DNA of 64,000 nucleotides from Macrocystis pyrifera. Taxonomy: Eukaryota; Sar; Phaeophyceae; Laminariales; Laminariaceae. A model generated the notes under the pieces. That model made no database searches and was not told where the DNA came from. It saw only the letters and a list, made by a program, of their open reading frames with translations. The position numbers and the translations under genes are program-made. Each line of letters begins with the position of its first letter. Position 1 is the stretch's first letter. The stretch covers positions 9,030,254-9,094,253 of the forward strand of contig JASSKH010000017.1 of NCBI GenBank assembly GCA_031763025.1. The letters are read 5' to 3'. Positions 1 through 28,760 of this stretch are shown one piece after another.

Positions 1-34
1 CGTCGGAATGCTGTCTCAGCCCGAGCTGTCATAC

Positions 35-108
35 ACTCTAGCCGTCGTAGTTCAACAGCTATTAATAGAACACTGTGCTAACGCAGAGAGACGTGGGATC
101 ACGACCCA
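35..108 (+). repeat. tRNA-like remnant (SINE head or decayed tRNA)
   Basis: A D-arm-like stem (GTTC paired with GAAC) and a T-arm-like stem (GTGGG paired with CCCAT around a 7-base loop ATCACGA) can be folded. The presumed D-loop contains TATTAATA at 60-67. The acceptor arms do not pair, so this is not a functional tRNA. It is more likely a SINE head or a tRNA pseudogene. Confidence 0.35.
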
Positions 109-221
109 TGATTGAGTAGATAATGACCTGTAGTGGTTGCTCTTTGGATGGCTGACCTGGCTTTCATGCTAAAAAGGTCACGAGGAATAATGAATATAAA
201 ATATGAAGGGGGGGGCAAGAA

Positions 222-1805
222 GCCGAAAGCGACAGCCGCCGTAGAACCGCCTGCGCAGGCGAAGTTTCAGAACCTGCCAGCAAAAAAAGGCTCGTTATTT
301 CCAGTGGAAACCCGCACAAGTATTTGAAAATCACCACGAAGAGCACACAGCGCGCAGCGAACGAACACACACGCACGCACACACTAGCTCTGCAGCAGAA
401 GAAGCTCGCACGAGCTCGCAAAGCGGGCGGCCTGAGAGGGCGGCTCTACGGCCGGTGCGGCTGGTGCGAGTGCCATTATTCCCTGGTCATTTATTGTGCA
501 CAGACGTACTCTCGCACGCAGCTCTCACACTAAAGCCGCCGCACACAGCACGACGTAAGCAGCAGCAGCAGCAGCAGCACGAGCAGGGGATAAGAGGAGC
601 GGCGCAAGCTCCCTCGCTGTTGTAGCTGCTACGGCACAGCAGGCTAGTTGCTCGTTTATAGTACCCCTGCTACAGCTATGGGCACCTATACCTCTAGCGT
701 GAAAAGCAAGCAGACATAATCTCGTCATTGCTGTGCAGGAAATGACACTACTATTAATATTAATACTCGTAAAGTACAACCCGTGCAAAACGGTATTTTA
801 TACGTTAAAAACCATGTTTTTTTTGTTTTTTTTTTTGTTGTTGGGGGGGGGGGTACTGACACATACCTGGACGATAATATAACACCGTCTGAAGTCTATA
901 TCGAAATTTAACGCAGTCAGATTTCCGGCCAGCGTGGTACTGTCAAACCAACGAACGTGGTGCATACTACTGCTGTGTGCGTACAGCAGTACATTTACGG
1001 CAGTACCGACGAACAATATTGTACCAGGTATATGCTCAATCATCGACAACAAGTCCCTGTGTGCGTGTTGGTACAGCAGTACCACCCTGGCCTGAATAAT
1101 GATTACCTGGTACGTTTAATTTCGATGCTTTAGACTCCAAACGGTATTGTATCAGAGTCCAGAGTTGTACGTGTCGCAGCACCCCCCCCCCCCCAAAAAA
1201 AAAAAAAAAAAAAAACGTACCTGGTGGTGCTTTCACGTATAAAATGCCGTTGTACTTAACGAGTAGTGTCGTTTCCAACAATATGATGTGTTGTTGCTTT
1301 TCTCGCTAGAGGCAGGTGCCCTTATCTGTAGCAGGGGTACTATGAACGAGCAACTATTAATAGCCTGCTGTGCCGTAGCGGCTACAACAGCGAGGGAGGT
1401 CGTGCCGCTCCTCTATCCCCTGCTCGTGCTGCTGCTGCTGCTTCTGCTTGGTGCTGCGTGCGACGGCCCCAGTGTGAGAGCTTGCGTGCGAGAGTACGTC
1501 TGTGTAAAATAAACGACCAGAGGGTATAATAGCGCTAGCACCTGCCGCAGCCGCCGTAGAGCCGCCCTCTCAGGCCGCCCGCTTTGCGAGCTCGTGCGAG
1601 CTTCTTCTGCTGCAGAGCTATTAATAGTGTGTGCGTGCGTGTGCATTGGTTCGCTCGGCGCTGTGTGCTCTTCGTTGTGATTTTCAAGTACTTCGTGTGG
1701 GAATCCACTGGGAATCCACCGGAAATACCGTGCCTTTTTTTTGCTGGAAGGTTCTGAAACTTTGCCGGCGCGGGCGGTTTTACGGCGATTGCGAAAGCGA
1801 CCTTG
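222..1805. mobile_element. Foldback element: 1.6-kb long inverted repeat
   Basis: The left arm (222 to about 1000) and the right arm (about 1020 to 1805) are diverged reverse complements meeting near position 1013. Shared blocks include a CAG-repeat stretch, a (T)n-(G)n or (C)n-(A)n block, and a segment near 240 matching one near 1780. The arms differ by substitutions and by short TA-anchored insertions: TATTAATA at 1355 and 1619 only in the right arm, and a doubled version at 752-765 only in the left. No transposase is seen, so this looks like a non-autonomous foldback element. Open frames on both strands are mirror images of each other and not genes. Confidence 0.65.
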
Positions 1806-2970
1806 GTTGCTTACGACAGGGCCACGACAGCAGCACGACAGTCAAAAAATACGAAACGTTCGACCGGAATGTCGTAAATGTTGTGCCGCGCGTCTCCTGG
1901 GGAAGGGGTAATATTTACATGTGTGCGTGCGTGTGTTCTTTTTCATTAATACCCGTTGTTTCTGCCCGTCGTATTTACATACCTGGTACCTGGTGTACCT
2001 ATATCATTAAAGTCACCGCGATTATTGCCACCCAGCTCCCAGCCCTATTACCATTACTCTATTGCAATATAGATGTCTCTAGCTTTCCTCCGTTCCTTGT
2101 GTCCGAAATTCTACGTTATTGGCTTAGCTTCAAGATAGCATTCGGAGTTTTTTTTTTTTTGTATTGAAAACTCCGCCCGCCTCGTGCGTGCATCTTTTTA
2201 CATCTGTACGCACTGCTCTGTCGGTGGAAGCTATTAATACGTTCATTGTGTGGTATTTCAAATGTTGTTTATATCCCCGGTCAGGAGTGGTACTCGTTTT
2301 TTTTTTTTCCCACCTATACTACAGTATGGATACTATTACTACTGCCGAGTACGACTGTGTATACCACACCCCCGTGATAACATTTGAGGCTCTAAACTAC
2401 CACCCGGTGTGTTATTCTCCGGGGTGTTGTACACAGCGTACCCCGGTGTTGGAGTGGGTGATTAGTTTGGGATTTGAGGAAGCGTATCAACGGGGTGTGA
2501 TAAAATGGGTGTGATAGCAGCAGTGGTCGCAAAGGGGATTGGCTTGCACACTCTTCAGCAGGTATATAGGGGTGGGATGATTGGGGTGTTGATAACAGTT
2601 AGTGGTTGGAGGCTTTGCTGCCACACTCCAGGAAGGCGGCAAGGGGTGTGGCAGCGGTTGTTGGAGCTTTTGCTGCCGGCTTGCCCGTATGTTGTGTGGG
2701 GGCCTCAGCAGCAGATGCTGTGCCTGGCTTTTGTCTATCAGGGCCCTGCTGTGGGGTCTTTGATGGCAGACGCTTTTGCGCCGGCTTGTCGGTGACCTCT
2801 GCATCAGGGACATTTGCAGCAGCAGGAGGAGGCACAGGTGTGGTTTTCCGCATAACGCACGTGTTCGAGCGTTGAGTACCGATATAGCAGCAGTCGCTGG
2901 AGTCCATGAAGAGTTTTTCTCCACTGCGTTGGGCCACGCGTTCGCAAGAATTTGCACCTCCGCCTGTTGC
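1806..2970. other. Non-coding stretch upstream of gene A
   Basis: No convincing exon is seen. It holds a TACCTGGTA word at 1980, TATTAATA at 2232, T-runs, and a GT-rich block (2330-2520) resembling the reverse complement of 3420-3540. An exon for the first half of a U-box was looked for here and not found. Confidence 0.5.
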
Positions 2971-2971
2971 T

Positions 2972-3363
2972 GGGGGGGGGGGGGGGGGGGGGGGGTACTT
3001 ATTTGTTGCTTGCCTCAAGTCATTTGACCATTGATTGTTGCTTGCCTCAAGTCCTTTGACCATTGACCACGCATCCCGTTCGAGACGGAGTACCGTTCCT
3101 ACTCCTTAATAGAGACGCCTCCGACAATTGGGCGCTCATTACGTTGTTTCCATACATTGCATAGAATTTTTTTGCCGCAGCTTGAAAAGTTGAGTATCAA
3201 CTATTTAATCAGTTGAACTCACAGCTGACGTATTTCAAAATTTATGTAATCTTATCCCCTTCCTGTCTGGCCGCCTGTGGCCACCATCTATCTCCTAGGA
3301 CAGCGATCGCTTTCTCGCTGCTATTCAGTGTATCAAACTCCGCCATGTCACATTCGTCACACA

Positions 3364-3397
<34 letters not shown>
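2972..3397 (-). mobile_element. LINE 3'-end fragment L1, poly(C) on both sides
   Basis: Read on the minus strand, 3365 to 2996 encodes the C-terminus of a LINE reverse-transcriptase protein, with the diagnostic peptide LGDRWWPQAARQEGDKI shared with the longer copy near 33 kb. It ends in the common 3' tail and then poly(C) (2995-2972). The 5'-truncation point abuts a second poly(C) run (3397-3366). The last part of the tail is duplicated (2996-3065). Confidence 0.8.
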
Positions 3398-3398
<1 letters not shown>

Positions 3399-3675
3399 AT
3401 ACAACGTACCCCAATGATTAATTGGGTGGTTGTTTCGGGAATTATATACATATATTATCACCCTAGTGGTATAACTCCGGTGGTGTGGTATCCAGCCTAT
3501 AGGGTGACACACACAGTCGTATACGGCACTCTGCTGCTGATACCATTAAAGCTGCTGTGAACACGTATATTAACAGTTTTGAATGGTGATGCTACTACAG
3601 CAGTAATACTGCTGTCGTATATAAATGTTGACGTCGGTGCCTCTCTTTTGTCCTCCTGTTATTTTTTGCTTGCAG

Positions 3676-21712
<18,037 letters not shown>

Positions 21713-21897
21713 CTATTACTCTTGACTGGGGAGCCTACGAGAGGAGGAGGCGGCGGGAGCGGGGGACTGCGGGAGGGCGGCCGGCGATGGGTCGGCAACT
21801 ACTATTAATAGTCTTGGCTTCGAACGTTACCGCCGCCGACCGTTGCCGTTGCCGCCGCGCGTTCTTGGGACGGACTCGTTTTTTTGGGATACATGCA

Positions 21898-21929
<32 letters not shown>

Positions 21930-22170
21930 GAGGAGGAGGTGGTGGTGGTGGTTTTTATTCGACTAAAAAGAGGTGGGGGGCAGGGTGTACTCAATATTGG
22001 AGGGGCTATGGAATAAATGGGGGGAGGAGGCGAAGGGTCGGAGGAGCAGGGAGGGGGGGGGGGGGGGGGGGGGGGAGAGGAGGAGAGGGGGGGGGAGGCG
22101 TACTCATTTGTTGCTTGTCTTAGTCATTTGACAGTTGACCACGGGGGGGGGGGGGGGGGGGGGGGGCACT
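21713..22170 (-). mobile_element. G-rich tract with LINE tail fragment L4
   Basis: Long G-runs at 21899-21928, 22050-22075 and 22143-22166 surround 22098-22142, which is the terminal 45 bp of the LINE in reverse. The LINE tail is again flanked by poly(C) on both sides (as read on the minus strand). Confidence 0.75.
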
Positions 22171-22790
22171 GCTACCGCCCGTAAGCGCCGGATGGAGACC
22201 GCAACGATGTCGTCTCCTACATGTCGGGGGGGCTCGAGGCTTTGTGTGCTGTGCTTGTATTTTGCTGCCGCCACCGCCGCCATCAATTTGCTGCACGTGT
22301 GCTGTGTGCGTGCGTGTTGATCGTGCGTGCTTTTTTTCTAGACTACCGGTCGGCGAAATTTATTGATGGAGGGAGACCGTGCTTGCAAACCGTTCACACG
22401 TCGGACAGATCATGATCTATTCGTAGATCATGTAGGAGGAGATCCTGTTTATTTTGCGAGAAAGACGTGCGCGCACACGGTGGTGATTTAGGAAGTCGAT
22501 CCAGTCATGGTGACAGATCACGATGTGCTAGAGATCATCTATGATCCGAGATCCTAAATTTCCGGTCATCACTTTACGTCGTGCAAGAGCTGTAACGCAC
22601 AGATCCCACCCGGCGAAAGTGGCGCGTGCGCAAGAGCTGTGCCATACATATCATACAGATAGATCCCTCCCGGCAGATATGATCTATCGATCTTGGCAGG
22701 TCGTATGTATCAAGGATTTAGTTGTGCCCCCCGACGCATCGATCAAGATCATGAAGTGGGGATGGTGTGATGATCTGTCCGGTTTGTGAA
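22171..22790. other. Intergenic, no gene seen
   Basis: The sequence is rich in GATC and AGATCAT words (22400-22790) without regular period. No coding signal. Confidence 0.5.
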
Positions 22791-22794
22791 AGGG

Positions 22795-23262
22795 GGATCT
22801 GATGTGATCTGATCTGATCTGCCCCATCTGTGCAGTGGAGATCTGATGTGTCCGATTTGTGCAAACGGGGGATCTGATCTGATCTTTCCCCGTATGTGCG
22901 GTGGGGATGATGTTATCTGGTCTATATTTGTGAGAGGGGCCCATATGTTAGGATGATGTGATATGTCCCATACGTGCAGTGAGGGTTCTGTGATCTGTCC
23001 GATCTGTGCAAGAGGGAGATCTGATCTGTCCGATTTGTGCTAAAGGGGGATCTGATCTGTCCGATTTGTGCCAAAGAGGGATCTGATATGTCCGATTTGT
23101 GCCAAAAGGGGATCCGATATGTCCGATTTGTGCCAAAGGGGGATCTGATCTGTCCGATCTGTGCACGGGGGATCTGATCTGTTCGGTTTGGGCAAAAGAG
23201 GGGGATCTGATGTGTCCGATTTGTGCAAGGGAAATCTGATCTGTTTGATTTGTGCAGGTGTT
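22795..23262. repeat. Minisatellite of about 29 bp
   Basis: About 15 units of GGGGATCTGATCTGTCCGAT followed by TTGTGCMAAA. Frames through it give repeating HKSDRSDPPLAQIG peptides on the minus strand, a by-product of the repeat. Confidence 0.9.
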
Positions 23263-23790
23263 CCTGCTGCTGCTGACGCAGAAAGAGAGGAGTGGGGGAC
23301 GTGGTCATGAGCGTGTTACCATCGCTGATGCTGGTGCTGGCGCTGTTTCTGGTGCTGGCGTAGAGAGGAAGAGATAGGCGGGGGAGAGACGCGATCGTGA
23401 GCATGCTGCTGTTAATTGTTGCCTGCCGATGATGCTATTGCCGGCCCGGGTGTTCGTAGCAGGGGAAGGCCATCAGGGGGCGGGGGTCGTTTACGCTTTG
23501 TTGCTGTCTTGCGGCGGATGGGCTGCCGCTTGGGATTTGGTGAGTTGCGTCAGGGGTTGGGGGTGAGGGTGGACGCCATTTGTGTATTTTTTACGTAACG
23601 CTCGGTATTTCGCGATTATATATGTATCTCTCTGACGGTTAACCAATCAAAACGAGTTACCTACTTGATGAGAAGATGGTTGAATAGTGATTGGTTGACA
23701 TGACCGTCCGTTTCATGCTCTCAATGCGACTACGTATACACGGTGGTGAGACTTGCGTGGGCTGACGTAGGCCTTATGTGCGCGCTGCGT
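23263..23790. other. Intergenic, no gene seen
   Basis: Several short frames but no domain, splice pattern or repeat match. Confidence 0.4.
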
Positions 23791-23799
23791 AAAGCGTTC

Positions 23800-23960
23800 T
23801 GCGTGAGCTTTGCGGAAGCTTTGCGGAAGCTTTGCGGAAGCTTTGCGGAAGCTTTGCGGAAACTTTGCGGAAGCTTTTTGCTGTAAGCGTTTGCATTCCT
23901 TTTTTGTCAGCCTTGCGTTTCGCTTTGCGGAAGCTCCACGGAAGCTTTTGCGGAAGCTTT
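23800..23960. repeat. 12-bp tandem repeat
   Basis: GCTTTGCGGAA units in register at 23808-23875, with looser copies to 23960. Confidence 0.9.
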
Positions 23961-24559
23961 TTGCGTGGGCTTGTTGCACTGCGGTCTTTTAGTTTTTGTC
24001 TGGTCCGTGTATGCGTACGTGCATGTTGTGACCGGATCCCTCTCGATTTTGGGGAGGGGCTACAGTGTGGTAGAAAAGCTCTTCGAGCTAAACTCGGTCA
24101 CCTACAGCAGCAGTACAATTACGTAGCTTTTGAATATTTTGATGATATGTATGTGGATGGTGTTTTGGTATATATACTTACTGTAGTTGGTATCACTCAG
24201 GACGAGAATAATACCCCCCGTTGAATATTGACATCGGAGTACAAAACCTGACTTGTATTCGCGGCCGTGCGCATGTTCGTCTCTTGCTCGTCCTACTCGG
24301 GACGGATTGGTTTTTTATGAAAGGCCGTTGATTTTGGGATGGTTGATTTACAAATGGTCGCTTGCGGTTGCATCGCACTGCGTGCAGGGGTCGAGCGTGT
24401 GCTTCTTTGGATTTGATTCTGGATGGGCTCAACCTGCGTCTTTCTGCTTGCTTGGCGTAACTGCGTACGCAGGGATGGAGTGTTCGTTCCCGCTTGGCCG
24501 CATCATCCGTACCGTGTACCGTGTCTACGTATCACGCAAGGAGATGGCGCACACACACC

Positions 24560-24795
24560 CTCGGGGCTCGGGGCGAGTCCCCGTGCTGATTTCCGCGAGA
24601 ACGGAGATGGGGTGCAAACACCGAGCGATGCTGCGTATGTCTACTGCGGAAAATATCTCGCAAGAGATGTTGGCAACGACGCCGCCATTTTCGTTGTTCT
24701 GTGCGTGCCCCTCGAGGCATATTTTAGGAGAAAATCGGCTCCGCAATTCGTCCCTGGGGCGTGTTTTATATTATCACCCGTGTGATATGGTAGCA
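24560..24795. repeat. Dispersed repeat also found at 42770-43010
   Basis: Shared blocks in the same order: GAGCGATGC, CATTTTCGTTG, GAGAAAAYYCGGCT, and TATTATCACCCGTGTGAT or a close variant at the end. Weaker resemblance occurs near 48700. The type of element is unknown. Confidence 0.5.
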
Positions 24796-24954
24796 CTCTG
24801 ACCGGGAATATAGACCCCGTTTGGAATCCGATGCGAACATCGAACGGAGCTTATATTGTCGGCCTGAATGGTCTCCTTGGTCCGTAGCTGCATCGCGATG
24901 CTGGGACCGGGTGTGGTTCGCTCACGCTGGATTGGCTGCGTTTTGTGCCCGGGG

Positions 24955-24956
<2 letters not shown>

Positions 24957-24987
<31 letters not shown>

Positions 24988-24988
24988 A
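24957..24988. repeat. CTG microsatellite
   Basis: About ten uninterrupted GCT units. Confidence 0.95.
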
Positions 24989-25149
24989 TCGCATTGTTGC
25001 AGGGGTCGAGTGGAGCTATTTGTTGACACTGGATAGATAGGCTGAGTCACTGCGTTTTGTGTGTTGATTCGCTACTATAAGCTACTGCCCGTAGCTAGCT
25101 GCTGCTTCGCAGTGCAGGGATCGAATGTGCCTGAACACTGGGCCGCGTC

Positions 25150-25550
25150 TTTGTGTGTTGGGTCATGATGGCGGTTAGCCGTGCGTCTGGCGGTTCGCGA
25201 TTGGCCGTGCGGGCAGCCGTGTGGTTAGCCGTGCGATCAGTGGTTCGGTTAGCCGTGCGGGTAAAGATTTTGCAGTGCGGTTAGGCGTTCTGTGAGCTGT
25301 GCGGTTGGCCGTGCGGTCGGCGGTGCGGCTAGCCGTGCGTTATTGACTGCGGGTAGCCGTGCGGTTAGCTGTGCGGGTCAGTGATGCGGTTTGCGGTTAG
25401 CCATGCGGTTAGCCGTGCGGTTAGACGTGCGGGTCAGTCATGTGGCTGAGTCGCGCCGTTAGCCGTGCGGTCAGCCATGCGGTCTGCGGGGAATTGTGCT
25501 GTTAACTTTGCGGTGCGGTCAGCCGTGCGGTTAGCGGTACGCTTCGGGTT
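25150..25550. repeat. Degenerate 12-bp repeat
   Basis: GCGGTTAGCCGT and variants recur about 25 times with irregular spacing. Confidence 0.85.
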
Positions 25551-25559
25551 GGTTTCCTC

Positions 25560-26544
25560 TTTTGTTGCTCGACGAAGCTCGGCCTTTCCTTCGATAATCC
25601 TTCCCCTCTCCCGAGCGGTCGCGATGCACGCCATGTTATAAAGAGGGGTGGAGGAAGGGTATATATACAGCAATCACGGTTGGTTCCCAAATACCCAATA
25701 TACAGTAGTTGACTTTTGATGGAATTGTACTTTGCTACCAGTGTAAGATACCTGCGTACGTACGTTCGAGAAACGACATGTTTTTTTTTCGTTGTTGTAC
25801 CTGTCTTGCGTGTTGGAATCGAAAATATTATCATTCTCCTGTGTTTCGGGGTGGGCTCTGAGCTGTTCAGTATGATGATACCGGTAGGATGCACCAAAAT
25901 AAATACCGAAACATATTATATTGCCCGAAACAAAATAAGCAAGTAGCCAGCCGGCCAGCCGTGTGGCGCAATGGTGATCAGTGGTTGGTCCCGAGGGTGC
26001 CAGTTCTCCTCTCCTCTCGGTGATGTTGGTGATGGTGGTGATCAGGCGAGAAACGTTTTGGCTTGGAAAAGATTCGCCATTTTTTTTTTTTTTTTAGAGT
26101 TGGGAAACAACATGGATATTTGACATGGTTGATCTTCATGGCAACGTGGAAAAAACTGAGGGCTGGGCTTGTCCCATTCTGTTTCGGCTAAAGAATAAAG
26201 GTAATATTTTCTTGACCTCAGTTTATTGATCGTGGTCAAGTAAGTGACGGCAGTTTATTGTGACCGTGGTCAATTGACAGTGTTTTTTTTGTTATCGTCC
26301 TTGAAACATCCGAGCCCAAGCAAGCCACGGCCAAACGCTCGCGGCGGTAGCTTCATACATTTCACCCGCCGACGCCCAGGCAGTGCGGTGGCTTTGCTCG
26401 GTAAGGTCGGCGAGAAATCGCACTCCGCGTCTGCAAAATTGTGTCGAGATTTATTATCTTTTTAGCCTTGGATGTTTGGAAAAATCATCACAGAAGTCGT
26501 GATTTTTAGTGATGCTTAGAAATAATCACACGACGATAACGGTC
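25560..26544. other. Intergenic, no gene seen
   Basis: Only short frames. A TGACCGTGGTCAA inverted pair lies near 26227-26275. Confidence 0.4.
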
Positions 26545-26890
26545 TGTCTTGTCTCTCTGTCTGTCTGTCTGTCTGTTTGTCTGTTGCCTGTCCGTCCGTC
26601 AGCCTGTCTGTCTGTCTGTCTGCCTGTCCGTCTGCCTGTCTGTGCATTTTTCTTCGCTATTTCACAGTAGTTTTCAGCTCAATGCCCCGTGACAGGTGTT
26701 GCCCTCAACAACCTTCTGAACGAAACCGTGGTTACAGGTGTTGTCTTCCCTTCTCTCTTCCAGAACTCACCTCTTGAAAGAATAAAAAAATCAGGCAAAC
26801 ATGTTTTCGAAAAAAAAATACAGTATTGCACCATTAATCCCCCTCTCTCTGCTCATCGATTTTTCTTCGCGAGTTTTCACTACTACTACA
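26545..26890. repeat. TCTG microsatellite followed by a possible old SINE copy
   Basis: TCTG units run to 26643. The block 26690-26760 (ACCGTGGTTACAGGTGTTGT) resembles the SINE body GCCGTGGTCACAGGTGTCGT, so this may be a diverged copy without its head. Confidence 0.45.
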
Positions 26891-26990
26891 GGGGTCCATA
26901 GTAAATAGGACCTATGGTATAGGTAAAACCCTATATATTTACCTATTTTTACTGACAATATTTGGTCCTCTTTACTATGGTCCCCCGTAA
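26884..26990. mobile_element. M1 MITE copy
   Basis: The left end is degenerate (CTACAGGGGTCC). The right end is intact. Confidence 0.8.
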
Positions 26991-27011
26991 TACTAGTAAT
27001 TCGTGCTTTCT

Positions 27012-27057
27012 TATTACGGGGGACCATAGGACCGCAGTCTCGTTTGGGGACAAGCTA
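27012..27057. mobile_element. Chimeric M1-M2 scrap
   Basis: TTACGGGGGACCATAGG (M1 left end) runs without a break into ACCGCAGTCTCGTTTGGGG (M2 arm), immediately before a complete M1 copy. Confidence 0.75.
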
Positions 27058-27162
27058 TTACGGGGGTCCATAGTTAATAGGACCTATGGTATACATAAAA
27101 ACCTATATATTTACCTATCTTTACCAACAAAATTTGGTCTCATTAACTATGGACCCCCGTAA
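27058..27162. mobile_element. M1 MITE copy
   Basis: Complete, both arms of the TTAAT type, TA flanks. An M2 fragment follows at 27170-27215. Confidence 0.9.
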
Positions 27163-27299
27163 TAGTTACTGACTGTAGACTTCGAGTGGTTTGCGCCCAA
27201 AACAGGACCGCAGCCCCACGAGGGTCGAGCGCTTTCGGGGCGACGGAACGAAACTCAGGAAAAAAAGGTGCAAGGGTTGGCTGGACTTGACGACTTTTA

Positions 27300-27408
27300 T
27301 TACGGGGGACCATAGTAAACAGGACCTACGGTACACACAAACACCTATATATTTCCACATTTTTTCCAGCTATAATACTTTTGTCCTATTAACTATAGTC
27401 CCTCGTGA
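27300..27408. mobile_element. M1 MITE copy with two different arm types
   Basis: A-type left arm and TTAAC-type right arm. It ends CTCGTGA-TA. Confidence 0.85.
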
Positions 27409-28279
27409 TAGTTGGAACCAAGATCTGGTATAGTCATTAGTTGGTGGCGAGGAAAGTCGACTGACCAACTTCCAGGGCTGTGGGTTGATTGACTTGTACC
27501 ACTCCGGGTGGAAATATAAGGAGCGTTTAGTCTTTGTACTTACTTCCACAACGCTTCCTGCGTTTCCGCCCTGGTTGTTTGGGTGGCCAAGTAGGCTAGC
27601 TAACCGGGTTACTACTGCATATATGTATGTATGTATATAGTGGTTCTCAACCAAAAGCACGCGTAGAGCCGCAGTAACCGCGCTATTATACCAGTCAGAT
27701 ACCAAGACAGACAGACAAGACGCAGAAACAACCCGGGTCAGTCTTCCCACACGCAACTGTTACTGTAAGTAACTGCAATGAATCCTGGTGTTAAAATATA
27801 ATAGAGTCGGGGGCGACTTTTTTCAGCGTTCGGCCTCGACTCTCGCGGTCTTAAGTCTTACCACGGTAGACCGCGGTCATCCCACCAATCTCGCTCGATT
27901 CGTGTGCGTGGCTCACTCAGGACCTACGCATCCTGTACGCATGATAATAGTTCAGGGGACAGCTTTGAGACGCGTCAGTGGAGGGGTGCGCCGGGTGTTT
28001 TTCCTGGCGCTCCTCACTACCTGACTACAGTACAGGAGCTCTGCGTACGTATCACTCAAAAACGGCTTCGAGAAGCAAACGCGTACGCTTGATTAACGCG
28101 ATGAGCACCCTCCCGTGGCCTAGAGTAGATTTACGTCAAAAAATGTTGCAAAAACAAATGACGTCGGCTATTATTAAATAGTAAGTCCACAGCAGTGGAA
28201 AAAAAAGTATTGGTCAAACAGCGAGCAGAACAGCTCAGAAACCCCCGGACAGGGGCCGAGGCCGCGTCCGTCGGCAACA

Positions 28280-28760
28280 TCCACACATGGCCGTAGTCGA
28301 AAGACCATACACCCTCGCATCCCTACAATGCCGGGACGGAGCATGTTGGGTTTTCACCGACCAGGCAGACATTGCTTGCACCAAGCGCGAAGCGCCGTGA
28401 GATGTCCGGCGAGTCGCATGAAGGGTGAGCTGCATCCTACTAAGAACCGCTTGTGAGGCGGACTTGCATATGGATGACAGCTTTAATGAGTTCATATAAT
28501 TTCCGGCGTGGCCACTTCCAGAGACAGCAATGGGAGTGCTATGTAACTGCCTCTTGGAGGGTTCCTTACCGTAAACACTCCGTGATACGACAAGTCCTCT
28601 TGCGCGATGTAAAGGTTCTTCACCTCGCACAAATGATCTAACTCGACCACCAGTTGTGACCGACCGCCAAAAAAAAAAAAACGATACGCTGGTTGTCTAG
28701 CTCAAGTAGTGAACGGCATGTTTTACTGTGTCGTTGCTAACCGACGCCAACCCAACCAGG
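28280..28760 (-). mobile_element. R4 retroposon copy 3
   Basis: It matches other R4 copies from ACATGGCCGTAGTCG to AACCGACGCCAACCCAACC. This is the one long copy without clear poly(C) at either end; its 3' limit diverges just before the usual GATATCGAGTAC. Confidence 0.75.

Noticed and set aside
22795-23262. CRISPR-like array
   Set aside because: Direct repeats of about 29 bp are contiguous, without unique spacers, and the DNA is eukaryotic.
22684-23404. Repeat protein of HKSDRSDPP units on the minus strand
   Set aside because: It is the translation of a 29-bp minisatellite. Spacing is irregular and frames change between units.
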